Part shown: piece after piece, positions 8,529-16,400 of the stretch | Layout of the letters: every line of letters starts with the position of its first letter | How positions within the stretch are numbered: the first letter of the stretch is position 1 | Assembly: GCF_000144695.1 (NCBI RefSeq) | Contig: NC_014378.1 | Location: 1,429,833-1,493,832 of the forward strand | DNA from: Acetohalobium arabaticum DSM 5501 | GTDB taxonomy: Bacteria; Bacillota; Halanaerobiia; Halobacteroidales; Acetohalobiaceae | Direction of reading: 5' to 3' | Length of the DNA: 64,000 bases | The notes under the pieces: model-generated | Seen by the model: only the letters and a program-made list of their open reading frames with translations | The model's database searches: none | What the model was told of the DNA's origin: nothing | Made by a program: the position numbers and the translations under genes

Positions 8529-9309
8529 TAATTCCTCTTCCCCCTCGATTATGCAGTAACCGCAGCCCAACAAAGATAGAGAGAGTAACTAACACCATTA
8601 CAATTGCTATCGGTTTAGAATACTTCAAACCGTAGGAAGTAAATCGCTCATAAATTAAAATCGGTGCTGTCATAGGATGATAAGCTAAAATCACTACTGC
8701 TCCAAACTCTGATAAGCCTCTTCCCCACATCATTACCGAACCAGAAATAATATGGTTTAGATTCAGTGGTAATGCTACTTTAAAGAAAGTCTGAGCCGGA
8801 GTTGCTCCTAAAGTCCGAGATACTTTCTCTAATCTTTCATCAATTGATCTAAAGCCTTCTTTGGCTTCATTAATTAAAAAAGGCAAACTTACAAACATCA
8901 TACCTATTACAACTCCAGGAAATTCACTTACAAATTCTATTCCCAACTTACTAAAAAACTTACCTCCAAAGAATTGACTGCCGAAAACAGTAAGTAGAGC
9001 AATACCAGCAGCAGTATGAGGAATAATTACCGGTAGATTAATTATTCCTTCTACTAAGGCTTTACCAGGAAAATCACCTCTGGCTAACAGATAAGCCAGA
9101 GGGATCCCTAAAATCAAAGTAATTACAGTAGCAACTAATGAAGCCTTAAATGTAATAAGTAATGAATTATAAACCTTCTGCTCCTGTAAAGTAGTTAATA
9201 CTAATTCAGCACTTGATCCTGTTAGTAATTTAGTCAAAGGTGCTAAAATAAAGAACAGAAGTAAGATTGAAAATAAACTTAAAATTAATTTAAAACCAGA
9301 CCGATTCAT
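8521..9309 (-). CDS. wtpB: tungstate/molybdate ABC transporter permease
   Basis: A 262-residue membrane protein with six hydrophobic helices carries the permease loop that docks the ATPase (EKVSRTLGATPAQTFFKVALPL, seen around residues 157-178, with the EAA-type glycine). This is the ModB/WtpB class of molybdate-type permeases. It starts five bases after wtpA and its end overlaps wtpC, so the three form one operon. It would form the homodimeric membrane channel. Confidence 0.87.
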   Translation of the reverse strand: MNRSGFKLILSLFSILLLFFILAPLTKLLTGSSAELVLTTLQEQKVYNSLLITFKASLVATVITLILGIPLAYLLARGDFPGKALVEGIINLPVIIPHTAAGIALLTVFGSQFFGGKFFSKLGIEFVSEFPGVVIGMMFVSLPFLINEAKEGFRSIDERLEKVSRTLGATPAQTFFKVALPLNLNHIISGSVMMWGRGLSEFGAVVILAYHPMTAPILIYERFTSYGLKYSKPIAIVMVLVTLSIFVGLRLLHNRGGRGIND

Positions 9310-9313
9310 ACTT

Positions 9314-10285
9314 TTACTCCTCTTTAATTAATCGTAAATCTGTCGGAACTTCATCTAGATTATTAACCTTGGCCGGAGCAATAGGCGGCTGACCATTTTT
9401 ACGCATAATCTCTTGGCCTTCTTCGCTCAATAAAAACTTCATAAAGGCAACAGCTCCAGTCTTGTTAGGAGCATTCTTAGGAATCGTTACTCCATAAACC
9501 ATTGGTCGTCCAGTTTTAGTAATCTTTTCTCCTGGTGCTTTACCACTAATATCATAACTTACTGTACTATAGAAATCAGAATATTTATTTGTCTTAAGAC
9601 TAATCTTTTCTGGTAAAATCACAAACGGCATATCATGTTGTTTCGCTACAGAACGATAGATAAAGAGATAATCTATTTCTCCTGATTCTAACATAGCAAT
9701 TAAATCTGTCTCTTTAGGCCTCACATTTTTAGCAGGACAACCAACATCTAACTCATCATATAAGCCAGGCTCATTATAATATTTCTCAGCTAATTTCCAA
9801 ACTAACTGACTACGATAGCCACATGGGTCAGCATTAGGATTGGAATGAGCATAGGATACATCATCTTTCAATAGAATTTTATACCAATTATCAGCATTAA
9901 TCTTATCAGCATACTTAGAATGAGGAGTATACATAATAGCCATTTCATTAGTTGCAAAGTTAGCTCTCCAGTTAGCAAACTCAGGCATCATCAATTTTTC
10001 AATTACTGTATAGTCGGCTGAACCTACAACATCTGCTTTTCTACCTAAATCAGTTACTTTACGGACAGTAGTTCTACTTCCAGCTGCCTCTCTAACCACA
10101 TCAGCCTGCGGATACTTTGCTTCAAAAGCTTCTTCTACCTGCTTAAAAGGAATCGCTAAAGATCCAGCATGAAAAACAGTTATTTCACCTTTAACTTCTT
10201 CTGGATTAATTGCAGCTCCTACTTGACTAACAGCCATCAAAGCTACTAACATTATCAGTACTATCGACAATCTTTTCTTTAACAT
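9314..10285 (-). CDS. wtpA: tungstate/molybdate-binding protein
   Basis: The 323-residue protein begins with a signal peptide (about residues 1-24) and then shows the WtpA oxyanion-binding landmarks: FHAGSLAIPF near residue 38, GSRTTVRK, GSADYTVIEKLM and SNPNADPCGYRSQ. WtpA proteins were defined in Pyrococcus and bind tungstate and molybdate tightly. The signal peptide lacks an evident lipobox cysteine, so surface attachment is unclear. It is the first gene of the operon. Two matching inverted repeats in its 197-base leader suggest repression by the ModE-like protein encoded just upstream. Confidence 0.9.
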   Translation of the reverse strand: MLKKRLSIVLIMLVALMAVSQVGAAINPEEVKGEITVFHAGSLAIPFKQVEEAFEAKYPQADVVREAAGSRTTVRKVTDLGRKADVVGSADYTVIEKLMMPEFANWRANFATNEMAIMYTPHSKYADKINADNWYKILLKDDVSYAHSNPNADPCGYRSQLVWKLAEKYYNEPGLYDELDVGCPAKNVRPKETDLIAMLESGEIDYLFIYRSVAKQHDMPFVILPEKISLKTNKYSDFYSTVSYDISGKAPGEKITKTGRPMVYGVTIPKNAPNKTGAVAFMKFLLSEEGQEIMRKNGQPPIAPAKVNNLDEVPTDLRLIKEE

Positions 10286-10306
10286 TAATTTCAGCTCCCT
10301 CTTTTT

Positions 10307-10326
10307 GTTATGTTTGGTAAAGCATA
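10307..10326. promoter_or_regulatory. putative oxyanion-regulator operator, proximal copy
   Basis: TTATG-N10-CATAA, 20 bases in all, lies 22 bases before the wtpA start codon. An equally spaced copy occurs at 10447-10466. ModE-type regulators bind inverted TAT-rich half sites of comparable size, so the neighbouring ModE-like protein is the natural candidate. This is an inference from repetition and context. Confidence 0.5.
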
Positions 10327-10446
10327 ATGAATTTAAAAATAAATTTCCCCTTCCCCTACTTAACTCTTCAAGACCTACTTTTTCCTTCCGACCATTATCA
10401 CCTCCAAGATAATTTATGTCTCAAATTCTAATATTCATCACCACCT

Positions 10447-10466
10447 TTATGCTTATTTTAACATAA
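10447..10466. promoter_or_regulatory. putative oxyanion-regulator operator, distal copy
   Basis: TTATG-N10-CATAA with the same outer bases and the same spacing as the copy at 10307-10326, here with extra inner symmetry (TTA/TAA). It lies between the end of the ModE-like gene and the wtpA leader, where the wtp promoter should be. Confidence 0.5.
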
Positions 10467-10482
10467 CGATGATAAATAAACA

Positions 10483-10821
10483 CTAAAAAAGATCAGCTAA
10501 TATATCTTCATATATCTTTTGAGCTTGCTTGTTTACTTCACTTTCATATCTCTGGTATTTAATCAGCATTTCCTTAGCCTTAGGAGTTAATTGAGTTCCT
10601 CCTCCCTTAGCCCCCCCAACCTGAGTTTCTATTAATTTAATACCTAATCTTTCTTCACTGGCTTTAATCTTACCCCAAGCAGCCCGATAAGACATATTTA
10701 ATTTATTAGCTGCTTTATTGATAGAACCTAGAGAATCAATATATTTTAATAGCTTCAATCTTCCTGTTCCAAATACTGCTTCTCCATCTACTTCAAGCCA
10801 CAGCTTTACTTTGGGTTCCAA
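10483..10821 (-). CDS. ModE-like winged-helix regulator (no molbindin domain)
   Basis: At 112 residues this is the N-terminal DNA-binding domain of ModE alone: a LysR-like winged helix with GTGRLKLLKYIDSLGSINKAA, the recognition helix SYRAAWGKIKASEERLG, and the glycine-rich wing GGAKGGGTQLT. Full ModE has two C-terminal Mop domains; here a separate Mop protein is encoded divergently at 11017-11220. A TTG start at 10821 is preceded by GGTGGA. It lies upstream of wtpA on the same strand and probably represses the transporter when molybdate or tungstate is plentiful. Confidence 0.85.
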   Translation of the reverse strand: MEPKVKLWLEVDGEAVFGTGRLKLLKYIDSLGSINKAANKLNMSYRAAWGKIKASEERLGIKLIETQVGGAKGGGTQLTPKAKEMLIKYQRYESEVNKQAQKIYEDILADLF

Positions 10822-11016
10822 TCTTCCACCATCTCCTTAATTAACTTAACGCGTATAATATCCTTTCCAGACTAATTAGATTATTTCCTGCTTAAAATTA
10901 AAAATAAAACCAAAAGTTTTAAATTAATCTTCTTTTAGTTTTATTTAGTTTAATTCATTAATGTATAAGAATACTACTATTTACTTATTATAAGCAATAG
11001 AAGGGGGAAATATAAT

Positions 11017-11220
11017 ATGAGTTTAAGTGCGCGAAATCGATTAACAGGCAGCATTAAAGATATCAAGTCAGATGATGTTTCTTCAGAAATTATTCTGAAT
11101 ATAGGAGGACAAGAAGTCTGTTCTACAATTACTACTAATTCTGTAGAAAGATTGAACTTAGAAGTAGGTGATGAAGTTACAGCAGCTATCAAAGCCAGTA
11201 ATGTAATTATTCAAAAATAA
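11017..11220 (+). CDS. molbindin (Mop-domain molybdate/tungstate-binding protein)
   Basis: This 67-residue protein is a single Mop (TOBE-like) domain: it opens SLSARNRLTGSIKDI, has the central strand SEIILNIGGQEVCSTITT, and ends VGDEVTAAIKASNVIIQ. Molbindins assemble into hexamers that store molybdate or tungstate in the cytoplasm. It is transcribed away from the ModE-like gene, from a well placed AAGGGGG site. Together the DNA-binding protein and the molbindin correspond to the two halves of a typical ModE. Confidence 0.88.
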   Translation: MSLSARNRLTGSIKDIKSDDVSSEIILNIGGQEVCSTITTNSVERLNLEVGDEVTAAIKASNVIIQK

Positions 11221-11232
11221 TTTAAGTATAAA

Positions 11233-11268
11233 TTAACTGACTAACTAAATATTTAGTTAGTCAGTTAA
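11233..11268. terminator. 36-base perfect palindrome after the molbindin gene
   Basis: An 18-base arm (11233-11250) is followed immediately by its exact reverse complement (11251-11268). Transcribed, it would form a long hairpin. There is no T-run in the plus direction, so it may be a Rho-independent terminator of poor quality, an RNA-stabilising end, or a protein-binding site. Confidence 0.5.
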
Positions 11269-11332
11269 AATTCAGAAGTCAAATAAGTAATGGATTCCCT
11301 TCAATATTAAAAAGAAAAATCCTGCTTAAAAA

Positions 11333-12082
11333 CTAAATATTAAGGGCAAACATTCCAGATAATCGTTTGTTAAATCGTTCATCAGAACTTAAAATCTCAG
11401 ATAAAGACATCAAGGGACCTAAATTAAATTCACCTTCTATACCTTCAGTCTTTAGAATTTTAATAAGAATATGTTTTAATATTCTAGTAGTACTCATAAT
11501 TCCTCGTTTTTCTTTTAAAACTTCAAAAGCCAAATCGGCAATACGCTGATTTAGACCATCTAATTCCAATTCTTCATCTTTCCGCTTTAAATCTACTATT
11601 TTATAATCAAAATCATTAACATCCAAAATCTTAATAATCAGTTTGTTTTTAGGATATACCTGTTCCTTATTATAAAATTCTTCCAGAGCAAAAGTCTGTT
11701 TATCCTTACGTATTCCCCTATATTTACGGTTTCTAAACTCAATATTAATTTCATCATGCTGAATGTAATAAGGAAAATATAATTCATGATCAAAATCAAT
11801 GTTGAGAGTTTGGCGCTGATACTCAAGCGGTTTTATAGAATATACAAAACTTAAACCGTTCAATAACCATTCTGTCAAGCCCCAGTAGCCATCTCCCATT
11901 CTAATGAATTTATCTTCCGAATAGATACAGGACTGAACAGAACTAGGATTTTCAATCTTCTTTACTTCACTAATTTCTTTAAAGAGTTCTTTATAATGCA
12001 TAGACCCCTCTCGATCTTTTAAAATTTTATAAGCCATATCAGAAATTGTCATTAACCTTGTTAAATTATAAGCCTCTGACAT
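11333..12082 (-). CDS. HARE-HTH domain protein
   Basis: The N-terminal 75 residues (ISDMAYKILKDREGSMHYKELFKEI, then SCIYSEDKFIRMGDGYWGLTEW) match the HARE-HTH winged-helix domain, known from the RNA polymerase delta subunit and from restriction-linked proteins. The C-terminal part (about 180-249) repeats the pattern, with LAFEVLKEKRGIMSTTRILKHI and a closing SSDERFNKRLSGMFAL, so two HARE-like modules seem to flank a middle beta-rich region. No nuclease motif is visible. A GGAGG site precedes the ATG. A role in transcription or DNA contact is inferred from the domain only. Confidence 0.7.
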   Translation of the reverse strand: MSEAYNLTRLMTISDMAYKILKDREGSMHYKELFKEISEVKKIENPSSVQSCIYSEDKFIRMGDGYWGLTEWLLNGLSFVYSIKPLEYQRQTLNIDFDHELYFPYYIQHDEINIEFRNRKYRGIRKDKQTFALEEFYNKEQVYPKNKLIIKILDVNDFDYKIVDLKRKDEELELDGLNQRIADLAFEVLKEKRGIMSTTRILKHILIKILKTEGIEGEFNLGPLMSLSEILSSDERFNKRLSGMFALNI

Positions 12083-12186
12083 TCTTGCACCTCCAAAAAA
12101 TATTACTTTTCTATTATATTATTTTCTTCACTTACCATAAATCACCTGCATATTTCTGCAGTTTTCCCACTTTTTGTAATACAAAA

Positions 12187-12208
12187 TGGATAGACTACTG
12201 TCTATCCA
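12187..12208 (-). terminator. intrinsic terminator overlapping the pgsA stop
   Basis: TGGATAGAC and GTCTATCCA form a nine-base stem with a four-base loop. On the minus strand TTTTGTATT follows. The stem includes the last codons of pgsA. Confidence 0.75.
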
Positions 12209-12720
12209 TTAATAAAAGTACTATAAGCTTTTATGCAGTAATCAATCCCGGAAACTATAGTCAAAGGAATAGCTAAAAGCACAAAGTATTGGAAAAACTC
12301 CCATTTAACTATATAAGAAAAAGCAGTTATGTAGAGAAATAAAGTAGCATACTTGCCAACTTTACTAGGGTTAATAATATCAACCCCATTTAAATAGACT
12401 AAAACAGCCCCTGATAAAATAATTACTTCCCGACAAATTACTACTAATAGAATCCAAATGGGAATTAATTGATTAACAGCTAGAGCTATAAAAACAGTAA
12501 TCATAGTCAATTTATCAGCCAATGGATCCAGCAATCTACCTAAATTTGAAACTTGGTCATATGTTCTAGCTATATATCCATCAAGCAGATCAGTTAATCC
12601 TGACAAAAAAAATATAACCCCAGCAAGCAATAAATGGTATTTAAATTGAACAAAAAAGATATATAAAAAGACCGGAATTATCAATATTCTGCTTAGAGTT
12701 AATCTATTGGCGATATTCAT
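12202..12720 (-). CDS. pgsA: CDP-diacylglycerol--glycerol-3-phosphate 3-phosphatidyltransferase
   Basis: The 172-residue membrane enzyme carries the CDP-alcohol phosphotransferase signature D-G-x2-A-R-x8-G-x3-D-x3-D (Asp47 to Asp69 from the chosen start). It transfers a phosphatidyl group from CDP-diacylglycerol to glycerol-3-phosphate, the first committed step to phosphatidylglycerol. Length and hydrophobic segments fit PgsA. I use the ATG at 12720, which has AGGAGG about 8 bases upstream; the frame stays open six codons more. It follows the acylphosphatase gene by 29 bases. Confidence 0.88.
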   Translation of the reverse strand: MNIANRLTLSRILIIPVFLYIFFVQFKYHLLLAGVIFFLSGLTDLLDGYIARTYDQVSNLGRLLDPLADKLTMITVFIALAVNQLIPIWILLVVICREVIILSGAVLVYLNGVDIINPSKVGKYATLFLYITAFSYIVKWEFFQYFVLLAIPLTIVSGIDYCIKAYSTFING

Positions 12721-12749
12721 TTGTAACTCCTCCTGCACCCTTACCTACA

Positions 12750-13031
12750 TTAATACTTAATAGCAAATCTAATATAATCATCAGTAGCATCAATCCATTC
12801 CCACTTAACTTCATTTATTTCTGCCCGGGTAGGACCGGTCTCTAATAAATCCACTAATTCCTCTAGCGATTCCTTCTCTCCTTCAGCAATTACTTCAACT
12901 TCATTTCCATCAGAACTTCTAACATAACCTCTAAGACCTAACTTTGTTGCCTTTTGATGTGTAAAAGCCCTATACCCTACACCTTGCACTCTTCCCTTTA
13001 CTACCGCCTTAATTGCACTTGTTGTAGACAT
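12750..13031 (-). CDS. acyP: acylphosphatase
   Basis: The 93-residue protein has the acylphosphatase signature GRVQGVGYRAF with the catalytic arginine at position 21, and the second motif GLRGYVRSSDGNEVEVIAEG. It would hydrolyse small acyl phosphates. One oddity: the asparagine that normally follows VR in the second motif (VRN) and helps position the nucleophilic water is serine here, so activity may be low or changed. It is co-directional with pgsA. Confidence 0.85.
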   Translation of the reverse strand: MSTTSAIKAVVKGRVQGVGYRAFTHQKATKLGLRGYVRSSDGNEVEVIAEGEKESLEELVDLLETGPTRAEINEVKWEWIDATDDYIRFAIKY

Positions 13032-13230
13032 ATTTGATTATCACCCTTCAACTAGATATTTTTATAATTACAGTACTGATAAGTATTATTCCCAATGAAG
13101 CTACTTTTAACACTTATTTATTAGATTATTCATCTAAAACATAAACTAACTTACATTAAATAAAATTCTATAGCCCTAAACTTTTTCCTTCTTAACATTT
13201 AAAAAAATTACTAATTTAAACTAAGATTAA

Positions 13231-13255
13231 GAAAAACCTACTTTAATCAGTAGGC
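13231..13255 (-). terminator. intrinsic terminator of the trkA-trkH transcript
   Basis: CCTACT and AGTAGG pair around TTAATC, and TTTTTCTT follows on the minus strand. It sits about 90 bases after the trkH stop. The rest of the 13032-13345 gap is AT-rich, and I see no gene in it. Confidence 0.7.
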
Positions 13256-13345
13256 CTGCAGAGCTAACTTGATTGCTAAGTTACTTCTTCATTATAACAT
13301 TATTTTCACTAGATGTAAAATTAGAATATATTTCGACTTAATACT

Positions 13346-14785
13346 TTATCTACGCCAAAAACCGGCTAGCATAAATACTAATACCGTATAAATTTCCAAT
13401 CTTCCTAATAACATACAGAAAGATAATAATAATTTTCCTACAATCGGCAGCGGCACGTAGGTATTTAAAGGACCAATTAATCCCAATCCCGGCCCAATAT
13501 TGCCTAGAGTTGCAGCTACAGCTGAAATTGAACTGATTAAATCAATACCAAAGGAAGTTAAAGTAATTGCTGCTACTACAAAAACTATAATATATAGAAA
13601 GAAGAAACCAAGAATACTGGTTGAAACTTCTTCTGATACAGCACGATTTCCTATTTTTAAAGAAGTTACCGCCCGGGGATGGATTAATTTATATAATTCC
13701 TGGAATCCTTTCTTCATTAGAGCATAAATTCTAATAATCTTAATTCCACCAGCTGTTGAACCGGCACAGCCGCCGATAAACATTAAAACAAGTAAGATTC
13801 CACGGGCAAACGGAGGCCAGATATCATAATCAACAGTAGCAAATCCGGCTGTACTGATAATCGATAATGTCTGAAAGGCAGCATACCTAATAGATTGAAG
13901 CCAGCCTTTATAAACCTGTAGACGCAGATTAACAGTAATTAACAGAATAGCTGTAGTTACTAAAAATAGATAAAACCGAAATTCTTTATTGTTAAATAAA
14001 GCCTTAATATTTCCTCGCAAAGCCTGATAATGCAAAGTAAAATTCGTGCCGGCTAAAAACATAAAAAAAACCATAATCCCTTCAATAATTAAACTATCAT
14101 AGGCTTTAACACTTAAAGTACGGGATGAAAATCCTCCAGTAGACATTGTTCCAAAGGAATGAAGAACTGCATCAAAAAATGACATATCATTGAAAAATAG
14201 AAGAATCATCTGCAGAATAGTTAATAGAATATAGATAACCCATAATGTCTTAGCTGTCTCTTTAATTCTCGGTCTCAATCTATCATTAACAGGTCCTGGG
14301 GCTTCTGCTTTAAATAACTGCATCGAACCAGCTAATTCAGGTAGAATAGCAATTGACATTACAATAATTCCCATACCGCCTAGCCAGTGGCTTAAGCTTC
14401 TCCAAAAGAGAATACTGTGGGATAAACTCTCTAGAGAAAGAATAACTGTTGCTCCGGTAGTAGTAAACCCGCTAACACTTTCAAAAAAAGCATTTACAAA
14501 ATTATCAAAAACTCCTGATAACATAAAAGGAATTGCTCCAAAAAGCGAAATTAAAATCCAACCTAGAGTTACTATAGCAAAGCCTTCCCGATGTCTGATT
14601 TCCTGTTGTGAATAGGAAAATTTTTGCATTATCTTCCCTACACTTATTGTAAGCCCCATAGATACTAAAAAAGAAAGTCCATCGACTTCTTTATAAAATA
14701 ATGCTACTGCCAGAGGCAGCAACATAGCTAAACCAACAAAAATCAATAACTTACCTAAAATATTAAAGATTATCTTTAATCTCAT
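13346..14785 (-). CDS. trkH: Trk-type K+ uptake membrane subunit
   Basis: A 479-residue membrane protein with the four M1-P-M2 repeats of TrkH/KtrB. The pore loops are visible as SGFTTTGATV, MSTGGFSSR, ISTAGFATV and LGNIGPGLG, each with the filter glycine. STAGGIKIIRIY after the third repeat is typical. It conducts K+ (with Na+ or H+) into the cell under control of its TrkA partner, encoded 12 bases upstream. A second TrkH lies at 25574-27052. Confidence 0.92.
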   Translation of the reverse strand: MRLKIIFNILGKLLIFVGLAMLLPLAVALFYKEVDGLSFLVSMGLTISVGKIMQKFSYSQQEIRHREGFAIVTLGWILISLFGAIPFMLSGVFDNFVNAFFESVSGFTTTGATVILSLESLSHSILFWRSLSHWLGGMGIIVMSIAILPELAGSMQLFKAEAPGPVNDRLRPRIKETAKTLWVIYILLTILQMILLFFNDMSFFDAVLHSFGTMSTGGFSSRTLSVKAYDSLIIEGIMVFFMFLAGTNFTLHYQALRGNIKALFNNKEFRFYLFLVTTAILLITVNLRLQVYKGWLQSIRYAAFQTLSIISTAGFATVDYDIWPPFARGILLVLMFIGGCAGSTAGGIKIIRIYALMKKGFQELYKLIHPRAVTSLKIGNRAVSEEVSTSILGFFFLYIIVFVVAAITLTSFGIDLISSISAVAATLGNIGPGLGLIGPLNTYVPLPIVGKLLLSFCMLLGRLEIYTVLVFMLAGFWRR

Positions 14786-14797
14786 ACTAACCGCTCC

Positions 14798-16189
14798 TTA
14801 AAAACTACTAAAGAGTTCCTGCTTTATATTACTCTTGGCTGCCAGCGTAAAGACCAACAGTTGATCATTCTGTTTTAATTCCAATCCTCCATCTGGAATA
14901 ATCAACTTTTCCTCTCTATTAACTATACCAACTATTAAATCTGAAGACTTATTTAAATCCTTTACTTTAACCTGCTTATTGGCTATCCGTTTGGGAACAT
15001 CAGTCTTTAATAAATGCATCTGTCCATCAAGAATTGTTTCTGTATCCACCTGACCTTGATGTAAAAAATCCAGCATCTTCTCTAATACTAGAATCTGGGG
15101 AGTAAGAATTGTATCAACATTTACAATCTCACTGAAATAACTATACTCCAAGCTATTTACAATGGTAATTACTTTCTTGGCCCCTAATTTTTTAGCCACT
15201 AATCCAGTCAACAGATTCTTCTCATCCTCATTTCCAGCAGCAACAAAGATATCTGCCTGATCTATCCCTTCTTCTTTTAAGAGATCAATATTTGTCGGTC
15301 TACCATTTAAAACTAAAATATCAGATATTTCCTCAGCCAATTCTTCACAACAGGTTCTATTCTCTTCAATTAAAGTTAATACAGTTCTTTTCTGATTCAG
15401 AATTTTAGTCAACTGATAACTTATATTACTACCGCCGGCCAGAACTACCTTTTCTTTTTTACGCTGGGACTTATTTAAGAACTGACCTAATCTTGTCCGT
15501 AAACCTTTCTTCCCTAAAATATAGACAGTATCACCAGGATAAATTTTGTGGTCTCCATCAGGAATAAATAGGCGATTGCGGCGTAGAATACAGATCACTA
15601 GCGAATTTGTAGGTAAATCTATTTCACTGAGGCGGTTGAAGGCTAAAGGACTGCGGTGAGTAACTGTCATTTCTGACAGTTTGATTTTTCCGCTAATAAA
15701 ACTTTCAATTCCTGTCTTCATTGTAGGCCTAATCAAATTAGTAATCTGGTCTACTACAATCCGACACGGATTAACTATTAAATCAATTCCTAACTCATCA
15801 TTAAGTAGTGAATTATTATCTGTCAAATAATCATAATCATCAACTTTAGTTATAATCTGTTCTACTCCTAATCGGTTAGCATAAATGGAGGTTAATACAT
15901 TCTTTTCATCATTATCAGATACAGCTAACATCAATTCAGTTCGATTAATACCAACCTGTTTTAATCTTTCAATATCCACCCCACTGCCGGCCAAAGTCAT
16001 TACATCTATCTTTTCTTGAATCTGTTTTAATTGCTGAGGGTCCTCATCGATAATTACTACATCACGCTCTAATTTAGTCAATTGCTCAGCCAGCTGAACC
16101 CCCAGTTCATTACCGCCATAAATAATCGCCAATTTTGAAGTTGATGATGTCAGTTTATTCTTGAGCTTTTTTAATTTAGCTACTGCCAT
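14798..16189 (-). CDS. trkA: Trk K+ uptake regulatory subunit
   Basis: The 463-residue protein is a full-length TrkA: two NAD-binding RCK-N domains (the first beginning LAIIYGGNELGVQLAEQL, the second VVLAGGSNISYQLTKIL near residue 235), each followed by a TrkA-C domain (LVICILRRNRLFIPDGDHKIYPGDTVYIL in the first, LIVGIVNREEKLIIPDGGLELKQND in the second). It forms the cytoplasmic gating ring of the K+ channel. The first glycine motif is GGNELG rather than GxGxxG. An AAGGGGAAG site precedes the ATG. An IS605-group element lies directly upstream. Confidence 0.9.
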   Translation of the reverse strand: MAVAKLKKLKNKLTSSTSKLAIIYGGNELGVQLAEQLTKLERDVVIIDEDPQQLKQIQEKIDVMTLAGSGVDIERLKQVGINRTELMLAVSDNDEKNVLTSIYANRLGVEQIITKVDDYDYLTDNNSLLNDELGIDLIVNPCRIVVDQITNLIRPTMKTGIESFISGKIKLSEMTVTHRSPLAFNRLSEIDLPTNSLVICILRRNRLFIPDGDHKIYPGDTVYILGKKGLRTRLGQFLNKSQRKKEKVVLAGGSNISYQLTKILNQKRTVLTLIEENRTCCEELAEEISDILVLNGRPTNIDLLKEEGIDQADIFVAAGNEDEKNLLTGLVAKKLGAKKVITIVNSLEYSYFSEIVNVDTILTPQILVLEKMLDFLHQGQVDTETILDGQMHLLKTDVPKRIANKQVKVKDLNKSSDLIVGIVNREEKLIIPDGGLELKQNDQLLVFTLAAKSNIKQELFSSF

Positions 16190-16247
16190 ACTATCTTCCC
16201 CTTTAGTTGCTCCTACTAACAGTCTATGCCAATAAGAATTAAATCAT

Positions 16248-16400
16248 GACGCACCTGGGGGCAAGCCCGCCAGGTTTCCCCATTCTTCGAGGTTTGCCAA
16301 GTTAAATTTGGTCTTATGACCTCTCCAGGGGCTTGAATTTCCGTTAGCCCGAACGGTAACAAAATTAATCAGCTAATTGTTTTTTGGCTTGTTTTAATAT
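16248..16400 (-). ncRNA. putative TnpB omega-RNA (right-end RNA)
   Basis: TnpB nucleases use an RNA made from the right end of their element, overlapping the 3' end of tnpB. Here the 110 bases after the stop contain several hairpins: GTTACCGTTCGGGCTAACGG as a small stem (minus strand), the AAACCTCGAAGAATGGGG segment, and the terminal CCTGG...CCAGG hairpin, followed by TGCGTCATGAT. The guide would be read from the sequence just beyond, in the trkA leader. Existence inferred from family and position. Confidence 0.6.

Noticed and set aside
10286-10482. A molybdenum/tungsten cofactor riboswitch in the wtpA leader
   Set aside because: The leader is G-rich in places, but I could not place the conserved core or pairing of that class. 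The two inverted repeats explain regulation more simply.
11367-11549. Open frames antisense to real genes (for example here, 34397-34624, 41687-41911, 44853-45038)
   Set aside because: They mirror genes with strong protein motifs on the other strand and have no ribosome sites.
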